This document shows positions 43,455 through 51,380 of a DNA stretch of 64,000 nucleotides, one piece after another. A program made the translations under genes and the position numbers. The notes beneath the pieces were generated by a model. It worked only from the letters and a program-made list of their open reading frames with translations, ran no database searches and was not told the DNA's origin. How positions within the stretch are numbered: the first letter of the stretch is position 1; every line of letters begins with the position of its first letter. The stretch covers positions 19,307 to 83,306 of the forward strand of contig JAIETP010000020.1 of assembly GCA_019744975.1 (NCBI GenBank). Direction: 5' to 3'. Origin of the DNA: Burkholderiales bacterium. Lineage in GTDB: Bacteria; Pseudomonadota; Gammaproteobacteria; Burkholderiales; SG8-41.

Positions 43455-44450
43455 ATGAGCAAATCCATCATCTGCGTCGTCGGCACCGGTGGCACGATCG
43501 CCTCCAAATTTGATGCACGTCTTGGCGGTCATGTGTCGACCGCCTCGGCCCAAGATCTGGTTTCGGCCGTGCCGGAACTGGTGGATATTGCGGACATCCG
43601 CGTGCTTGAACACTCGAACATCAACAGCGCGCTGATGGACACTGCGACGGCCTTTGGCTTGCGCGACACCCTGCGCAAGGTGCTCAAGGATGATGCCGTT
43701 GCGGGTGCGGTGGTCACACATGGCACCGCAACGCTGGAAGAAACCGCCTATCTGATGGATTTGACCGTGGGCGGGGACAAGCCGGTGGTTTTCACCGGTG
43801 CGCAGCGTAATGCCGACGAGAAGGATCCGGACGGCCCGCGCAACCTGCTGTATGCCGCGATGATTGCCGCCCACCCGGGAGCAAAAGGACGCGGTGTGCT
43901 GGTCGCGCTGGGCGGTGAAATCCATGCGGCGCGCGATGTCACCAAGATCAATCCGGAGACCATCACCTGTTTTGGCGCCCGCGATGGCGGCGCCTTGGGC
44001 AGTGTCACCAAGGGCGGCGTCACGTTTTTTTCGATGCCGCAGCGGCGGGTGCATCTGGAAATCAATCAGGTCAGGGAAAACGTGCACATCATCCGCATGG
44101 GACAGGGCGGGAACGACCTGCTGTTTCGCGCCTGTATCCGCGAGCGCGTCGACGGCATCGTGGTCGAGGCCACGGGCGGGGGCAATGTAAATCTGCCTTT
44201 TTACAATGGTGTCTGCGCGGCCATCGATGCCGGCATCCCAGTCGTGGCGGGACTGCGTTTGCCTTCAGGCGCGCCACATCTGGGCAAGGGGTATCAGGGT
44301 TCCTACCAGAGCCTGATCGCCAAGGGGGCCATCTCTTCGGGTTACCTGAGCGGCCTCAAGGCGCGCATCCTGCTGATGGCGGCGCTGGGTCATACCAGTG
44401 ATCTGAAACAGCTGCGCGAGATATTCGCGCGGGCTGGCGGCGGCGCCTAG
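43455..44450 (+). CDS. Asparaginase-fold hydrolase with altered active site
   Basis: A 331-residue member of the bacterial type asparaginase family. Thr14 in GTGGTIAS is the expected nucleophile. The second signature reads THGTATLEETAYLMDL: the normal THGTDT Asp is Ala92, while the catalytic Lys (ARDVTKINPET) is kept. That Asp normally anchors the alpha-amino group of asparagine, so the substrate may lack it, or activity may be reduced. The gene starts at 43455 and lies in an amidase/Bug operon, so it may act on a different amide. The start and length are otherwise family-typical. Confidence 0.85.
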   Translation: MSKSIICVVGTGGTIASKFDARLGGHVSTASAQDLVSAVPELVDIADIRVLEHSNINSALMDTATAFGLRDTLRKVLKDDAVAGAVVTHGTATLEETAYLMDLTVGGDKPVVFTGAQRNADEKDPDGPRNLLYAAMIAAHPGAKGRGVLVALGGEIHAARDVTKINPETITCFGARDGGALGSVTKGGVTFFSMPQRRVHLEINQVRENVHIIRMGQGGNDLLFRACIRERVDGIVVEATGGGNVNLPFYNGVCAAIDAGIPVVAGLRLPSGAPHLGKGYQGSYQSLIAKGAISSGYLSGLKARILLMAALGHTSDLKQLREIFARAGGGA

Positions 44451-44496
44451 TTTCAGATAACGATTAAAATGCCGGTTCATTTGTCCAGGAGCGGAA

Positions 44497-45264
44497 ATGA
44501 CGGCAAAAACCAGTGATGTAAAAACAGTCAGCATCAACGAAGGTGTGGCGGTGGTGACGCTGAACCGGCCGCAGGTGATGAATGCGCTCAATATCCGGTT
44601 GCGCGAAGAGATCATGCAACTGGCACAGGCCATGGATGCCGATCCGGACGTAAACGTCATCATTTTTACCGGGGCTGGCGACAAGGCGTTTTGCGCCGGC
44701 GCTGACCTGAAGGAGCGCGGCCAGAGAACCACGGAAGAGATGTACAATGAGCGGCGTTTTTTCCGCAGCCGGTGGGTCAACGCCATTGCCAGTATGGCCA
44801 AACCCACCATCGCCGCCATCAATGGTTATTGTCTTGGCGGCGGACTGGAAGTTGCACTCCAGTGCGACATCCGTATTGCCTCGGACAACGCAAAATTCGG
44901 CCTGCCCGAAGTGACCCTGGGTTTTTTGCCGGGGGCCGGCGGCACGCAGCGGCTGCCGCGGGCGATCGGCCTGCAAAAAGCCAAGGAAATGATCCTCACC
45001 GGCAAACACATCGATGCCGCCGAGGCCGAACGCCTGGGTATTGTGGCGCGTGTGGTGTCCCGTGCCGAACTGATGCCGGCGGCCATGGCGCTGGCGCAGT
45101 CGATTGCAAAAAATCCGCGCATCGCCGTACTGCAGGCCAAGGTTGCGCTCAATGCCTCCCAGGAAACCATGTTGTCCGGCGGTATCCAGGCCGAGAACGA
45201 GGCGTGGCTGCCGTGCATGTTGTCGGATACCTGGAAGGCAAAGCTGGAGCGTTTCAAGGATTAG
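44497..45264 (+). CDS. Enoyl-CoA hydratase
   Basis: A 255-residue crotonase-family enoyl-CoA hydratase. FCAGADLKE and NGYCLGGGLEVALQCDIRIA form the oxyanion hole; the catalytic Glu pair is in LPEVTLGFLPGAGGTQRLPR and KAKEMILTGK. CAGGAG lies 6 bases before the ATG. It is last in the amidase-Bug-asparaginase transcription unit, 46 bases after the previous gene, and followed by a terminator. It is more canonical than the other hydratase in the window and may be a general beta-oxidation enzyme. Confidence 0.9.
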   Translation: MTAKTSDVKTVSINEGVAVVTLNRPQVMNALNIRLREEIMQLAQAMDADPDVNVIIFTGAGDKAFCAGADLKERGQRTTEEMYNERRFFRSRWVNAIASMAKPTIAAINGYCLGGGLEVALQCDIRIASDNAKFGLPEVTLGFLPGAGGTQRLPRAIGLQKAKEMILTGKHIDAAEAERLGIVARVVSRAELMPAAMALAQSIAKNPRIAVLQAKVALNASQETMLSGGIQAENEAWLPCMLSDTWKAKLERFKD

Positions 45265-45303
45265 CGGCTGAACGGCCAATAAAAAAACAGCCACTGCGCC
45301 AAC

Positions 45304-45330
45304 AAAAAAGCGGCACAAGGCCGCATTTTT
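45304..45330. terminator. Bidirectional terminator between hydratase and tRNA-Ser
   Basis: AAAAAAGCGGC-ACAAG-GCCGCATTTTT forms a short GC stem with A-run and T-run on either side. It can end the hydratase transcript and the minus-strand tRNA transcript. Confidence 0.8.
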
Positions 45331-45332
45331 AT

Positions 45333-45424
45333 TGGCGGAGAGGGAGGGATTCGAACCCTCGTTACGGTTTTCACCGTAAACACGCTTTCCAGGCGTGCGA
45401 CTTAAACCACTCATCCACCTCTCC
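45333..45424 (-). tRNA. tRNA-Ser (anticodon GGA)
   Basis: Read on the minus strand, the gene starts GGAGAGG, ends CCTCTCC-G-CCA with an encoded CCA, and has the anticodon loop CTGGAAA (GGA), a long variable arm (TTTACGGTGAAAACCGTAA) and TTCGAATCC in the T-loop. The acceptor stem pairs perfectly over seven bases and the length is 92 bases with CCA, right for serine tRNA. Confidence 0.95.
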
Positions 45425-45465
45425 GGAGGGCGCGATTCTAGCATGGCAGTCCGGCCGGTTTGAGC

Positions 45466-45499
45466 AAAAACAAAGCCCGCCGAAGCGGGCTTTGTTTTG
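45466..45499 (-). terminator. Rho-independent terminator of the symporter operon
   Basis: AAAACAAAGCCCG and CGGGCTTTGTTTT form a long stem with a four- to six-base loop between the symporter stop and the tRNA. Confidence 0.9.
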
Positions 45500-45515
45500 G
45501 AACTGCTGCTGCAGG

Positions 45516-47603
45516 TCAGGTCGCCTGGGTCGAGTACGTGCTGCCCTTGAGTACCGGGTAACGCACATGCTCCACGAAATCCTGCACCTGTTTGCTCGGT
45601 GCCGGTGTCAGCAGGCTGACCACGATGATGGTGGCCATGCCGATCGGAAGACCAAACATGCCCGCGGAAATCGGGTTCAGGCCGAACCACATGTATTCCG
45701 CAATCGGTCTGGTGATGCCGAACAGGTCGCGCAGGAAGGGATAGGTGGTGCTCATGTAGTAGAAGCACACCCCCAGCCCGGCCAGCATGCCGGTGATGGC
45801 GCCGATCTTGTTGGCACGTTTCCAGAACACGCCGAGCACCAGCGCCGGGAAAAACGCCGAGGCTGCCAGCGAGAACGCCGCACCGACCAGGAACAGGATG
45901 TTGCCCGGTTTCAGCGACGTTACGTAGGCGGCGATCAGCGCCACGACCAGCAACAGGATTTTCGATACCGTGACGCGACGGGAAGTCGTCGCGCTCGGGT
46001 CGATCATCTTGTAGTAGACATCGTGCGACAGCGCATTGGCGATGGTCAGCAGCAGGCCGTCCGCGGTGGACAGCGCCGCGGCCAGGCCGCCGGCCGCCAC
46101 CAGCCCTGATACCACATAGGGCAGTCCGGCGATCTCCGGCGTCATCAGCACGATCAGATCACCGCCGATGACGATTTCCGCGAGTTGCACGATGCCGTCC
46201 TTGTTGACGTCGGTGATGCTGAGCAGTGTTGCATCCACCGTCTGCCACGCTGCCGCCCATGCCGGTAGTGCGGCGAACTGGCTGCCGACCAGGTTCGTAT
46301 ACACCTCGAACTTGGCCAGCACCGCGAGGCAGGGCGCGGTGAAGTAGAGCAGGAAGATGAAGAACAGCGACCAGAACACCGAACGCCGGGCTTCACGCAC
46401 GCTGGGCGTGGTGTAGTAGCGCATCAGGATGTGCGGCAACGCGGCGGTGCCGAACATCATGCAGAACACGATGCCGATGAAGTTGAGCCGCGCGCTGTCA
46501 CGCGCTGCTTCATCCTTGCCGGCATAAGGCTCGGCATGCGGGCGCGGTGCGGCGGCGCGTGCGGCGCCGCCCTTGTCCTTGTTCCACTGCGCTTTTGCGG
46601 CATCGACATCCTGGGCATAACCCGCCAGCGCCTTTTCGGCGGCAGCGACCTGGTCAGCCGGTGCATTGGCCGCTTTCAGGTTGTTGACGTTCTGCTCGAG
46701 TTTGGCCTTGTTGTCGGCGTAAGCCTTGGCCGGATCCTTCAGAGCCGCATTGGCCGCGTCCGCGCGATCCTTGAAGATCTTGCGGACTTCCTGCTCCTTG
46801 GGATCGGCGGTGAGTTTTTTCTCGAGTTCGCCGACCTTGGCCAGAACCGGGCCGTAGGCGACCTGCGGCACCGGGATGCCGGTGTGTTTGACACCCAGCC
46901 AGATGACGGGGGTCAGGTAGGCAATGATCAGGATGATGTACTGCGCAACCTGGGTCCAGGTCACCGCGCGCATGCCGCCGAGGAACGAGCACACCAGGAT
47001 GCCGCCAAGGCCGACGAACACCCCGACGCCGAACTCCAGCCCGGTGAAGCGGCTGGTGATCAGGCCCACGCCGTAAATCTGCGCCACCACGTAGACGAAG
47101 GAGCAGAGGATGGCCGCGAACACGCCGATCGAACGCGCGATGTTGCCGCCGTAACGGGCGCCGAGAAAGTCCGGAATCGTGAACTGGCCGAATTTGCGCA
47201 GGTAGGGCGCAAGGAACAGCGCCACCAGCACGTATCCGCCGGTCCAGCCCATGACAAAGGCGAGGCCGTCGAAGCCGGCGAGGTACAGGGTGCCGGCCAT
47301 GCCGATGAACGAGGCTGCGCTCATCCAGTCGGCGCCGGTCGCCATGCCGTTGAAGAACGCGGGCACACGCCGTCCGGCGACGTAGTACTCCGCCACCTCC
47401 ACGGTGCGGCTCATCACGCCGATCATCGCGTAGAGGCCGATGGTGGCGATGAGGAAGGTGTAGCCGATGTATTTGCGCGGCAGCCCCATCTGCTCGGCAA
47501 TGGCGAGCAGGATGATGAAGGCGAGGAAACCGCCGGTGTACAGGGCGTAATACTTCTTGAGCTGCTGGTTGAAGCCTTTCTGACTGAAGGCGGCCTGGCT
47601 CAT
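45516..47603 (-). CDS. Sodium:solute symporter, large subunit (ActP/VC_2705-like)
   Basis: A 695-residue solute:sodium symporter with the LeuT-type core. The start AFSQKGFNQQLKKYYALYTGGFLAFI and YYVAGRRVPAFFNGMATGADWMSAASFIG give the family's first and second helices; ATSRRVTVSKILL and LGVFWKRANKIGAITGML are C-terminal marks. About 140 hydrophilic, Ala/Lys/Asp-rich residues are inserted at roughly 235-375, predicted as helical, not found in acetate permease ActP. It overlaps the small-subunit gene by four bases. The pair is of the type found next to acetyl-CoA synthetase, so short carboxylates such as acetate or lactate are likely substrates. Confidence 0.9.
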   Translation of the reverse strand: MSQAAFSQKGFNQQLKKYYALYTGGFLAFIILLAIAEQMGLPRKYIGYTFLIATIGLYAMIGVMSRTVEVAEYYVAGRRVPAFFNGMATGADWMSAASFIGMAGTLYLAGFDGLAFVMGWTGGYVLVALFLAPYLRKFGQFTIPDFLGARYGGNIARSIGVFAAILCSFVYVVAQIYGVGLITSRFTGLEFGVGVFVGLGGILVCSFLGGMRAVTWTQVAQYIILIIAYLTPVIWLGVKHTGIPVPQVAYGPVLAKVGELEKKLTADPKEQEVRKIFKDRADAANAALKDPAKAYADNKAKLEQNVNNLKAANAPADQVAAAEKALAGYAQDVDAAKAQWNKDKGGAARAAAPRPHAEPYAGKDEAARDSARLNFIGIVFCMMFGTAALPHILMRYYTTPSVREARRSVFWSLFFIFLLYFTAPCLAVLAKFEVYTNLVGSQFAALPAWAAAWQTVDATLLSITDVNKDGIVQLAEIVIGGDLIVLMTPEIAGLPYVVSGLVAAGGLAAALSTADGLLLTIANALSHDVYYKMIDPSATTSRRVTVSKILLLVVALIAAYVTSLKPGNILFLVGAAFSLAASAFFPALVLGVFWKRANKIGAITGMLAGLGVCFYYMSTTYPFLRDLFGITRPIAEYMWFGLNPISAGMFGLPIGMATIIVVSLLTPAPSKQVQDFVEHVRYPVLKGSTYSTQAT

Positions 47604-47866
47604 TTTTCGTCCTCCTCTTGTACGCCGTATTCATTGTCGAGCTTGTTCATGTACCAGGCGTAAAAACCGATGATCACGACATAGATCACCAGTGAACCCT
47701 GTGCGGACATGTAGAAGCCCAGCGGGAATCCGAGGAAATTGATGCTGTTCAGGTCGCGCGCAAACCAGGCCTCGACAAAAGTGGCGATAAACCAGATCGC
47801 CATCAGTATCGCCGTGACCACCAGATTTTTGCGCCAGTATTCCTGGTGCTTGTCGGAAAGTTCCAT
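47600..47866 (-). CDS. Symporter small subunit (DUF4212)
   Basis: An 88-residue protein with two membrane helices (NLVVTAILMAIWFIATFVEAWF and MSAQGSLVIYVVIIGFYAWYM) and the YWRKN start typical of DUF4212. It is the small partner of sodium/solute symporters and is coupled to the large subunit gene by an ATGA overlap. GGAGGG lies upstream of the ATG. The region 47867-48088 is shared with the divergent response regulator. Confidence 0.88.
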   Translation of the reverse strand: MELSDKHQEYWRKNLVVTAILMAIWFIATFVEAWFARDLNSINFLGFPLGFYMSAQGSLVIYVVIIGFYAWYMNKLDNEYGVQEEDEK

Positions 47867-48048
47867 GCAGCCCTCCTTTGGTTGAAAATCAGCAGGGCAG
47901 TCTCAGGTATGCGGCGCCCTGACTTTTTTGTGACTTTTCCCCTCAGGCATCGTAGTCAAAAATACTTACAAAATCCTGAACCTTGCCCCTACAATGAAGT
48001 GTCGCGCCGCAGCATGGACTTGCGTGAATAATTACAATAAAATTGTTT

Positions 48049-48066
48049 AAAAACAATATCTTATAA
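48049..48066 (+). repeat. Copy of dispersed AT-rich motif
   Basis: AAAAACAATATCTTATAA, 22 bases before the response-regulator start; the preceding TTGTTT extends an internal inverted repeat (TTGTTTAAAAACAA). Confidence 0.6.
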
Positions 48067-48088
48067 TTAATCCGGGAGTGGGGGCGGG

Positions 48089-48760
48089 ATGCGCATACTG
48101 ATCAGCGAAGACGATGCCGCGCTGGCCGAAGCCTTGCGCTTTGCGTTGACGCAGGCGGGATTTGCGGTTGATTGGGTGGATAACGGTCTTGCTGCCGACG
48201 AAGCGCTGAAGACCGCCGGCTTCGGCCTGCTGATCCTTGATCTGGGTTTGCCCAAACTCGACGGCCTGGAAGTGCTGCGCCGGTTGCGCCGCCGCAATGA
48301 TGCTTTGCCGGTGCTGATCCTGTCGGGGCGGGAACAACCGGAGGAAAAAGTGGCGGGCCTGGATCTCGGCGCCGATGATTATCTGGTCAAGCCGTTCAGC
48401 CTGAACGAACTGCAGGCGCGGGTACGTGCCTTGTTGCGGCGCGGTCATGGCACGGCGGCACCGGTGCTGACTTACCGCGACTTGAGTTTTGATCCGGTGG
48501 CGCGCACCGCGGCCATCCGCGGCCATGCGGTGTCGCTGTCCATGCATGAGCTGAGCGTGCTGGAGGTGCTGATGCGACGCTTTGGTCGCGTGGTGAGCAA
48601 GGAGCAACTGGTCGAGCAGATCTACACTTACGACCAGGAAGTCAGTCACAACGCAATCGAAGTGTACGTGCACCGGTTGCGCAAGAAAATCAGCGAAACC
48701 GGGGTGATGGTAAGGACGCTGTATGGCAGGGGCTACGTGCTGGATTATGTCGAGGACTAG
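48089..48760 (+). CDS. OmpR/PhoB-family response regulator
   Basis: A 223-residue response regulator with a receiver domain (acidic pocket EDD near residue 7-9, phospho-acceptor Asp in LLILDLGLPKLDG near 51, KPFS Lys near 101) and a C-terminal winged helix (SLSMHELSVLEVLMRRFGRVVSKEQLVEQIYT ... VYVHRLRKKI). It is closest in pattern to the QseB/TctD/PmrA subgroup. No histidine kinase follows, so it is an orphan within this window. GGGCGGG precedes the ATG. It may control the divergent symporter operon. Confidence 0.9.
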   Translation: MRILISEDDAALAEALRFALTQAGFAVDWVDNGLAADEALKTAGFGLLILDLGLPKLDGLEVLRRLRRRNDALPVLILSGREQPEEKVAGLDLGADDYLVKPFSLNELQARVRALLRRGHGTAAPVLTYRDLSFDPVARTAAIRGHAVSLSMHELSVLEVLMRRFGRVVSKEQLVEQIYTYDQEVSHNAIEVYVHRLRKKISETGVMVRTLYGRGYVLDYVED

Positions 48761-48911
48761 ATCGACATGGCGTGAAAGGCCGGAAAAAAACTGCGGTTAC
48801 ATGGTCTTTTTTGCGGCGTCCAAAAGCGTGGGTGTCTCTACATGCTCCAGCCGCAGGCGATTCCCGGCGACGTTCGCACCATAAAGCATTGCCGAACTGC
48901 GGTCCTGCAGG

Positions 48912-48935
48912 AAAAAACCCCGCACGCAGCGGGGC
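48912..48935 (-). terminator. Rho-independent terminator of the outer-membrane porin
   Basis: On the minus strand GCCCCGC pairs with GCGGGG over a five-base loop and is followed by TTTTTT. It lies about 25 bases beyond the porin stop. Confidence 0.85.
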
Positions 48936-48959
48936 TTGCGGACGAGCGGCACAGCCGGC

Positions 48960-50264
48960 TCAGAATTTCTTGCCCCAGGCGATGCCCAGCGAGTTTTGCG
49001 ACATCTCGATGGTTTCGGTGCCGCCGACCGGGAAATACGGGTTGGTCGCCGGGCCGGATACCGATTTCTTGAACGCATGCATGTAGGCCATGGTGATTTC
49101 AGCGCCGCCCTCCAGGGCGTAAGTGAAGCCCGCGGTCACGTGGTTCTGCACCACGCCCGGCGCAAGAATGTTGAACGTGATGTCGCGCGACTGGATCGGA
49201 TTTTCGGTGCGGTTGTAGCCTGCACGCAAAAGCATGCGACTGCTGTGGGCATATTCGACACCGAGTTTGATCACATTGACGTCATCCCAGCCGAAGCCGA
49301 TGCTCACGCTGCTCGCACCCAGGCAGGCGGCACCGGGGCAGGGCGTTTGGTTGCTGGGGTTGCCGACCGACTTTACCTTGCTGTAATTGATGCGTTGATA
49401 ATCCGCAGCAATCGTGATCGCCGGCGTCGCCTTGAATGCAATGCCGAAGTTGTAGTTCTCGGGAATGTCGAAACCACCCCGCTCGGCGAACAGGCCACGG
49501 TATTTGTCGAACTCGTCCATTTTGGTTTTCGACGAATAGGCCGCACCCACACTCACCGTGTCGGTCAGCCTGCCCAGCCAGCCCACGCGTACACCCCAAC
49601 CCTATGCGCTGTCGTAGCCCTTGTTGGTCAGATTGGCCGGATCGGAGGAAATTGCCCCGAACGGTTGCAGGCCATAGGCCTTGAAGCGTTGATAGGCGAT
49701 CAGCGGCGACACCCCGATGGAGTGTTGCGGATTGATCTTGTAGGCCGCAGTGGGCGCAATGATCAGTTGTGAGAGGTCCACGCCGAGGTTGCCCGAACCG
49801 CACAGCAGATTGGCCGGAGCGCCGCCGCCCACGGCGCCGCAGTTCGCAACGGCACTGCCCGAATAATCGGTGTTCATCCCGCCGTTGCCGTAGACCGTGA
49901 CGCCCAGAGAAAGGTCGGGGTTGATCAGCTTGTTATAGCCGAATTCCGGAATCAGAAAGTTGGTCGTATCGTTGCCGTCGGCCGCACCGTTCACCCCGGC
50001 CGGACTACCGGTGCGGCTTGCCTTGCGGTCGGGCCGGAACAGGTCCACGCCGACGTCGACGCGGTCGCCCACCCAAACCATGGTCGCCGGATTGCTGGCG
50101 CCGCCGAAGGTGTCGGTGGTCATCGCCGTGGATACGCCGCCACGTCCCTTGGCCTTCATGCCGTAGCCGTGGGAAAAATAGCCGTCCGTCGCACCCGCTG
50201 CTCCGGTGGTCAATGCGCCTGCTACTGCCAGTGCCACCGCCGAAAATGCTTTTCTGTTGTCCAC
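48960..50264 (-). pseudogene. OmpP1/FadL-family outer membrane protein with internal amber codon
   Basis: Two same-frame segments, 50264-49602 and 49601-48960, make one FadL-type transport porin of about 434 residues with an in-frame TAG at 49602-49604. The first part has a signal peptide (MDNRKAFSAVALAVAGALTTGAAGA), then TDGYFSHGYGMKAKGRGGVSTAM, the N-terminal plug signature; it ends GYDSA. The next codons give GWGVRVGWLGRLTD and continue to the C-terminal AWGKKF, with the expected terminal Phe. The family motif spans the stop, so a single nonsense change (or base error) broke the gene. GTG 50264 with GGGGGGAGA upstream is the start. It lies downstream of tusA and dsrE2 in one unit. FadL-like proteins take up hydrophobic compounds. 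Confidence 0.85.
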
Positions 50265-50307
50265 GATCTCCCCCCTTGTTTAGAACGACGTGAAGTTTTT
50301 CGATTGA

Positions 50308-50913
50308 CTACATGAACAGACTGACATCAGCCTGCTGCGCCATCGGCAGGAACGTCGCCGCGCCGCAATACTCTTTAACTTCCGGGATAAAGTCCCCGTG
50401 CTTGAATCCGAACAGATCGACAGTCATCTGGCAGCCGACCATGTTGACGCCGGCCTCGAGCGCGAGACTCCGCAGTTCGCCGATTTCAGCGACGCCATTG
50501 TTGCTGATTGTTTTTTTCATCAGCGCGGTCGCCAGCGACTCAAAGCCGGGTATCCCGGCCTGCACGATGTTGGGGATATTCCAGTTGATCGCCCTGAACC
50601 AGTCCGGGCCGAAGGGCATTTTCATCGGCATCGCCGGATTGCCGAGCGGGCTCACCTGCAGATGCGAGATGTCCCTGCGCAGCAGTTGCAGGCCGTAAAA
50701 CGTGAAGAAAATTGACACGTTCCAGCCCAGCGCCGCGGCCGTTGAACTCAGGATGAACGGCGGATATGCCCAATCCAGCGTGCCCCTGGTTGCGATAATC
50801 GTCATCGAGCCGGGTTTTTTTGCGCGTAATTCGGCGAGTTTTTCCTCGATCTTCGCCGGCAGGATTTCATCGAGACGGCGTTTGATCAAATCGTCGAGTT
50901 GCGCGTTATCCAT
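50308..50913 (-). CDS. dsrE2: DsrE2-like sulfur-transfer protein
   Basis: A 201-residue DsrE family protein of the DsrE2 type, which adds a hydrophobic segment (WAYPPFILSSTAAALGWNVSIFFTFYGLQLL) to the DsrE fold. Conserved Cys are in VGCQMTVDLFGF and EYCGAATF. The first 40 residues form a helical basic/acidic region (QLDDLIKRRLDEILPAKIEEKLAEL). DsrE2 is regularly encoded with tusA and rhodanese in sulfur oxidizers and passes sulfane sulfur within the cytoplasm or from the membrane. It follows tusA by 9 bases. The divergent sHdr genes are its likely partners. Confidence 0.88.
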   Translation of the reverse strand: MDNAQLDDLIKRRLDEILPAKIEEKLAELRAKKPGSMTIIATRGTLDWAYPPFILSSTAAALGWNVSIFFTFYGLQLLRRDISHLQVSPLGNPAMPMKMPFGPDWFRAINWNIPNIVQAGIPGFESLATALMKKTISNNGVAEIGELRSLALEAGVNMVGCQMTVDLFGFKHGDFIPEVKEYCGAATFLPMAQQADVSLFM

Positions 50914-50922
50914 GACGGCGCC

Positions 50923-51150
50923 CTAGTTGACGCGTTTGATCGTGAACTTGTACACATTGCCTTCTTGCGCGGAGGACACCAGTTCGTTGCCGGTCGAGCG
51001 GCAAAATGCGGCGAAGTCTTTTACCGCGCCGGGATCAGTGGCGTGTATATCCAGCAGTCCGCCGATATCCAAACCTTGTATGGCTTTTTTGGCCCGCAGT
51101 ATCGGCAGCGGGCAATTAAGACCTTTTGCATCCAGAAAAGTGTTTGGCAT
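50923..51150 (-). CDS. tusA: TusA sulfur carrier protein
   Basis: A 75-residue TusA/SirA-like protein. The sulfur-binding Cys13 is in the family motif LNCPLPILRAKKA. The start at 51150 (MPNTFLDAKG) has AAGGA 6 bases upstream; an upstream ATG at 51168 has no such support. TusA carries persulfide sulfur between DsrE-type proteins, rhodanese and the sHdr complex in dissimilatory sulfur oxidation. It is the first gene of the minus-strand unit and faces the sHdr-lipoate train across a 230-base control region. Confidence 0.93.
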   Translation of the reverse strand: MPNTFLDAKGLNCPLPILRAKKAIQGLDIGGLLDIHATDPGAVKDFAAFCRSTGNELVSSAQEGNVYKFTIKRVN

Positions 51151-51380
51151 GGTGGTTCCTTGAATCAAGATTGGTTAAGTACCGTTGGTTAAGTGCGACC
51201 ACTTCCGGCATGCGGTGGTATGCAAGACATGTGATGGCATGCAAATATAATATTAGAATCTCTTTATATTAGGGTAGTCTGATATAATAAATCCGTCATT
51301 GTCAAGAACACTTACGTCTGTCAATCTGCGCTGGTCATCTGGCGGGATGTCGTGACAGACCAAGACTTGAGGAATACGGG
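51151..51380. promoter_or_regulatory. Divergent control region between tusA and the lip-sHdr train
   Basis: This 230-base region is strikingly A+T-rich at 51240-51300. It has TATAAT at 51246-51251 and 51283-51288, two direct copies of ATATTAG (51250-51256, 51266-51272), and an inverted pair TAATAT / ATATTA at 51248-51253 and 51266-51271. The same ATATTAG word occurs in inverted pair form before the DsrE/sHdr genes at 57883-57902. It probably holds both promoters and a repressor site (ArsR-type sHdrR regulators are known for sHdr loci), but no regulator gene is in the window. Confidence 0.55.

Noticed and set aside
49602..49604. Amber codon in the FadL-like gene as programmed pyrrolysine or read-through
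   Set aside because: No pyl genes are seen, and FadL-family alignment does not call for an unusual residue at this site. A nonsense change or base error is simpler.
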